From the NCBI GenBank assembly GCA_041739085.1, contig JBGSON010000012.1, forward strand, positions 1-34,372: 34,372 nt of DNA. Direction: 5' to 3'. Under the pieces are notes generated by a model, which was not told where the DNA came from, ran no database searches, and saw only the letters and a list, made by a program, of their open reading frames with translations. Below are positions 31,890 to 34,372 of this stretch, in pieces. Each line of letters starts with the position of its first letter. Position 1 is the stretch's first letter. This DNA comes from JBGSON01 sp041739085. GTDB taxonomy: Bacteria; Patescibacteriota; Gracilibacteria; CAIRYL01. Position numbers and translations under genes: made by a program.

Positions 31890-33293
31890 TCAATCGACCG
31901 AAGGAATCCCGCTGATCTCCGGATAGGTTTCCAGATGACGAAACGCAATCCGCTGAATCTCTTTTAATTTCTCCTCAGATCTCGCTTCGAAACGCGTTGT
32001 GAGGTAGGGAGATGTGTTTGAAGCGCGGACGATCCCCCATACCCCTTCTCCAAAATCGATCCTGATGCCGTCGATCGTGAGAGCGTCGGGATACTCGATG
32101 AGAAAATGCTCCCTGATCCTCTCCATGATCTCGAATTTCTTCTCTTCCTCGATTTTTACTTTGATCTCCGGAGTGACAAATGTTTTCGGGAGATCTTTCA
32201 AATGCCCTGCAATCGGTTTTTTTGAATCCCAGATGATCTCGATGAGTCTCGCTGAGGCAAGGAGCGCATCGTCGAATCCATAGTAATTTTCTGCGATGAA
32301 GAGATGGCCGGAGACTTCCCCTCCGAGGAGAGCTCCGTGTTTCTCCATCATCTCCTCGACGAACGAATGCCCCGTTTTGCACATAAGCGCCACTCCCCCG
32401 CACTTTTTGATCTCTTCGGTGAGGACTTCCGTGGATTTCAGGTCATAGACGATCGGGGCTCCCGGATTCCTTTTGAGAATATCCCGTGCGAGGAGAAGGA
32501 GGAGAAGGTCGGCAGAATAGTGACGCCCTTTCTCATCGACGAGTCCCACCCGGTCTCCGTCGCCGTCGAAGGCGATCCCGAAATCAGCCTTGAGAGCGAT
32601 CACTTGTTCTTTCAGCGCTCTCAGGTTTTCCTCACGCTCGGGATCAGCATCATGGTTCGGGAAATTCCCGTCGACCTCGCAGAAAAGATCGATGACCTCA
32701 CAACCGAGGGAACGGAAAAAAGCCGGGGAAAATGTTCCTGCGATGCCGTTTCCCGCGTCGATGACGATGGTCGGACGTTTTTTTCTCTGAAAACTGATGA
32801 GGGACCTCAGTTTACTGAAATATCGTTCCCGAAAATCTTCTTCCCGGAGAACCCCCCTTTTTTCAGAAAATACAAATTCTCTTTCTTCGATGATGCGCAT
32901 CACCTTCTGGATATCCTCTCCGCAGACAGAATGGGCATGATCCCTCTGGAGCTTGATCCCGTTATATTCTTTCGGATTATGGCTCGCGGTAATGGTGATC
33001 CCGCCGTCATATCCTCCTTCCGAAATGGCGAAATAGAGCATGGGAGAAGGGATCATCCCGATATCCATGACATCGACTCCGGATTCGAGAAGCCCATTCT
33101 GAAACGATTCAAGAAGTGTTTTTCCGCTCAGCCTTCCGTCTCTTCCCGTGACGACCGTAAGTTTCTTGTTCGGACTTTTCCGCAAAAGAAACGCGGCAAA
33201 TCCTTTTCCGATGAGATATGCTCCTTCTTCGTCAAAATCCTTTCCATAGATGCCTCGGATGTCATATGCCCGAAAGATATGCGATGAAAGCAT
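31890..33293 (-). CDS. Phosphoglucomutase/phosphomannomutase
   Basis: The 467-residue alpha-D-phosphohexomutase has all four signatures: FRAYDIRGIYG (7-17), TASHNPKEYNGIK with phosphoserine Ser104 (102-114), the metal loop DGDGDRVG (243-250), sugar loop GGEVSGHLF (324-332), and the phosphate-binding RASNTSPYLTTRFEAR near the C-terminus. It interconverts hexose 1- and 6-phosphates, feeding nucleotide-sugar synthesis. The GEVSGH loop fits enzymes using glucose and mannose phosphates (ManB/AlgC type) rather than GlmM, but the exact substrate is open. A glycosyltransferase lies upstream on the same strand, consistent with surface glycan production. The start follows TTTTTCTTGAACCC. Confidence 0.94.
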   Translation of the reverse strand: MLSSHIFRAYDIRGIYGKDFDEEGAYLIGKGFAAFLLRKSPNKKLTVVTGRDGRLSGKTLLESFQNGLLESGVDVMDIGMIPSPMLYFAISEGGYDGGITITASHNPKEYNGIKLQRDHAHSVCGEDIQKVMRIIEEREFVFSEKRGVLREEDFRERYFSKLRSLISFQRKKRPTIVIDAGNGIAGTFSPAFFRSLGCEVIDLFCEVDGNFPNHDADPEREENLRALKEQVIALKADFGIAFDGDGDRVGLVDEKGRHYSADLLLLLLARDILKRNPGAPIVYDLKSTEVLTEEIKKCGGVALMCKTGHSFVEEMMEKHGALLGGEVSGHLFIAENYYGFDDALLASARLIEIIWDSKKPIAGHLKDLPKTFVTPEIKVKIEEEKKFEIMERIREHFLIEYPDALTIDGIRIDFGEGVWGIVRASNTSPYLTTRFEARSEEKLKEIQRIAFRHLETYPEISGIPSVD

Positions 33294-33380
33294 GGGTTCA
33301 AGAAAAACAATGCATGTATTCTTCCATAAAATTCGGTAAAAAGAAACCGCGGGAGAAGAAGACCGCCCGCAGGCTCATCC

Positions 33381-33422
33381 GCTTGTTCGCTTGCTGGCTT
33401 GCTCGCTTGCAAGCGGACAAGC
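33381..33422. repeat. GCTTG octamer repeat forming a hairpin
   Basis: Four 8-nt units GCTTGNNN run in tandem (33381-33412), then turn into their complement. GCTTGTTCGCTTGC (33381-33394) pairs with GCAAGCGGACAAGC (33409-33422) with one mismatch that is G-U in RNA. It lies in the 152-nt gap between the glycosyltransferase stop and the phosphohexomutase start. Confidence 0.75.
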
Positions 33423-33445
33423 AGGGGGGAGACACACTTTTAACA

Positions 33446-34372
33446 CTATGAACTCTTAACTTTCTGCTCCCGAAGCTTATACTTCCCAAACTCATACCGG
33501 ACGATCGGATTCCTGATGTCGCCGACCGTCGTCCGAAAAAACTCCATGAAGAGGTATTTCAGGGAGAGGAGATACCGGTTTTCGTTTTCGAAACGCCTCC
33601 AGGAAGCGTAGAGCGGGGAGAAGGTAAGGATGCGGAATTTTCCGTGATGGGAATGGCGAAGCACATACTCAAAATCTTCCAGGAGGAGTACGGTCTCGTC
33701 GAATCCGCCTTTTTCATGGATATCCCTTTTCACAAGGAGCGCGAATCCGACGCCGCGGGGGTTAGAGTACTGGACTGTTTTTATCCAGAAGCGATAAACC
33801 CAGACGGTGAGCCGGTCATAGAGATGTGTCGCTTTCGTGAGAAAATCGACGAAGGCGAAATCAATTTCCCTGAGCCGGAATTCGAGAATCGTTTTTCGGA
33901 GACAGTCTTCTGGGAGCTCCACATCCGCATCGAGGAAGAAGTAGAGTTCTCCGTTGGCGAGATACGCACCCTCATTCCTCGAAATCCCGGTCCCCCTTCT
34001 CCCCTTCTTCTCAACAAACCTGAGGGGGTACGAGGGATGGAACGAATGGATGATTTTTTTTGTCCGGTCCGTACTCCTGTCATCGACGATGATAACCTCA
34101 AAATTTGTGTATGTCTGCCGGTTTAGAGACTCAAGAAGGCTCAGGATATAGTCTTCCTCGTTGAACGTCGGGATGATGATGCTCACTTTCGGAGCATCGG
34201 AAACGGAAGAAGGGTTCGGATAGACTGCGGAATACATCTTCCTCCGGAAGAGAATCGTGTAATTGATCTGAAGGATAACGAGAACCGTAAGCCACGCCAG
34301 GAGAGGATCGAGGAACGGGAAAAAACGGACAACCGCTATCCCGATGACCGACTGCGCGATGCCGATGAGTTC
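33446..34372 (-). CDS. Family 2 glycosyltransferase with N-terminal membrane segment (partial)
   Basis: The frame is open to the right edge, so the true start is missing. The 308 visible residues begin with hydrophobic sequence (IAQSVIGIAVVRFF...AWLTVLVILQINYTILF, two likely membrane helices) ending in RRKM, then a GT-A domain: VSIIIPTFNEEDYI, VIIVDDRSTDRT, GTGISRNEGAYLANGELYFFLDADVELP and LLEDFEYVLR. The DAD triplet should bind the metal and nucleotide sugar. An internal ATG at 34237 would drop the helices and is probably not the start. The enzyme likely adds a sugar to a lipid-linked or surface glycan at the membrane. The phosphohexomutase gene downstream could supply activated sugar precursors. 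Confidence 0.9.
   Translation of the reverse strand, partial: ELIGIAQSVIGIAVVRFFPFLDPLLAWLTVLVILQINYTILFRRKMYSAVYPNPSSVSDAPKVSIIIPTFNEEDYILSLLESLNRQTYTNFEVIIVDDRSTDRTKKIIHSFHPSYPLRFVEKKGRRGTGISRNEGAYLANGELYFFLDADVELPEDCLRKTILEFRLREIDFAFVDFLTKATHLYDRLTVWVYRFWIKTVQYSNPRGVGFALLVKRDIHEKGGFDETVLLLEDFEYVLRHSHHGKFRILTFSPLYASWRRFENENRYLLSLKYLFMEFFRTTVGDIRNPIVRYEFGKYKLREQKVKSS

Noticed and set aside
32304..33287. 327-codon open frame opposite the phosphohexomutase
   Set aside because: It is exactly antisense to a gene with all family motifs and has no recognisable protein features.
1..34372. Alternative genetic code with UGA as glycine
   Set aside because: Several well-identified genes (leuC, gpmI, the clp tail, rpmH) end at TGA at the length expected for their families, and no internal TGA is needed.

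Overview
The window looks like a chromosomal stretch of a candidate-phylum (Patescibacteria/CPR-type) bacterium. It has moderate GC, dense genes on both strands, short operons, many secreted or membrane-anchored proteins with no close named family, and patchy biosynthesis genes (leuCD, metK, pyrE, gpmI, a phosphohexomutase). The retained amino-acid and nucleotide genes would fit a metabolically richer lineage such as Peregrinibacteria, but that placement is inference. TGA acts as a stop (clp tail, leuC, gpmI), so the UGA=Gly code of Gracilibacteria/Absconditabacteria is not in use.

Layout. 1-1003: the tail of a Clp ATPase meets a hypothetical gene whose stop codon overlaps its own. 1236-5891 (minus): an operon of membrane protein, MarR regulator and a 1199-residue exported cyclophilin-containing protein. 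6098-8248 (plus): two cell-surface-type proteins ending in the same Lys-Ser-Gly-Pro plus membrane helix plus basic tail. 8310-13420 (minus): a glutamine amidotransferase (PabA/TrpG type), rnpA, rpmH, a TIM-barrel enzyme, peptide deformylase, a DUF2797 protein and gpmI. 13522-16223 (minus): a membrane-anchored protein with a KPVIYLYP motif and an M23 peptidase with coiled coils. 16460-19219: a TMEM43-family protein and a thrombospondin-type-3/PKD surface protein, converging on back-to-back terminators. 19567-25539 (plus): leuC-leuD, three uncertain genes (a small membrane protein, a proline-rich protein with a possible peptidoglycan-binding segment, a stand-alone receiver domain), then metK and a small membrane protein. 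25656-28635: a VanW-family protein diverging from pyrE and a racemase-like gene. 28932-31794: an AT-richer accessory island with a short RHS toxin carrying an alpha/beta-hydrolase C-terminus, a putative membrane immunity protein and an HNH nuclease. 31890-34372 (minus): a phosphoglucomutase/phosphomannomutase and a membrane glycosyltransferase cut by the window edge.

Regulation. Sigma70-like promoters can be read upstream of many genes (for example TTGAAA-17-TATACT before the M23 peptidase), with predicted transcription starts about 17-45 nt before the start codon. Convincing Shine-Dalgarno motifs are rare (leuC and the 5891 membrane gene). More than half of the starts are instead preceded directly by a pyrimidine-rich tract, often ending in C. 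leuC and metK stand apart because they carry longer leaders with several hairpins.

The strongest candidates for something new are the minimal RHS/hydrolase/immunity cassette, the pyrimidine-tract start context, the shared KSGP C-terminal signal, the racemase homologue lacking both catalytic cysteines, and three unrelated-looking intergenic hairpin repeats.
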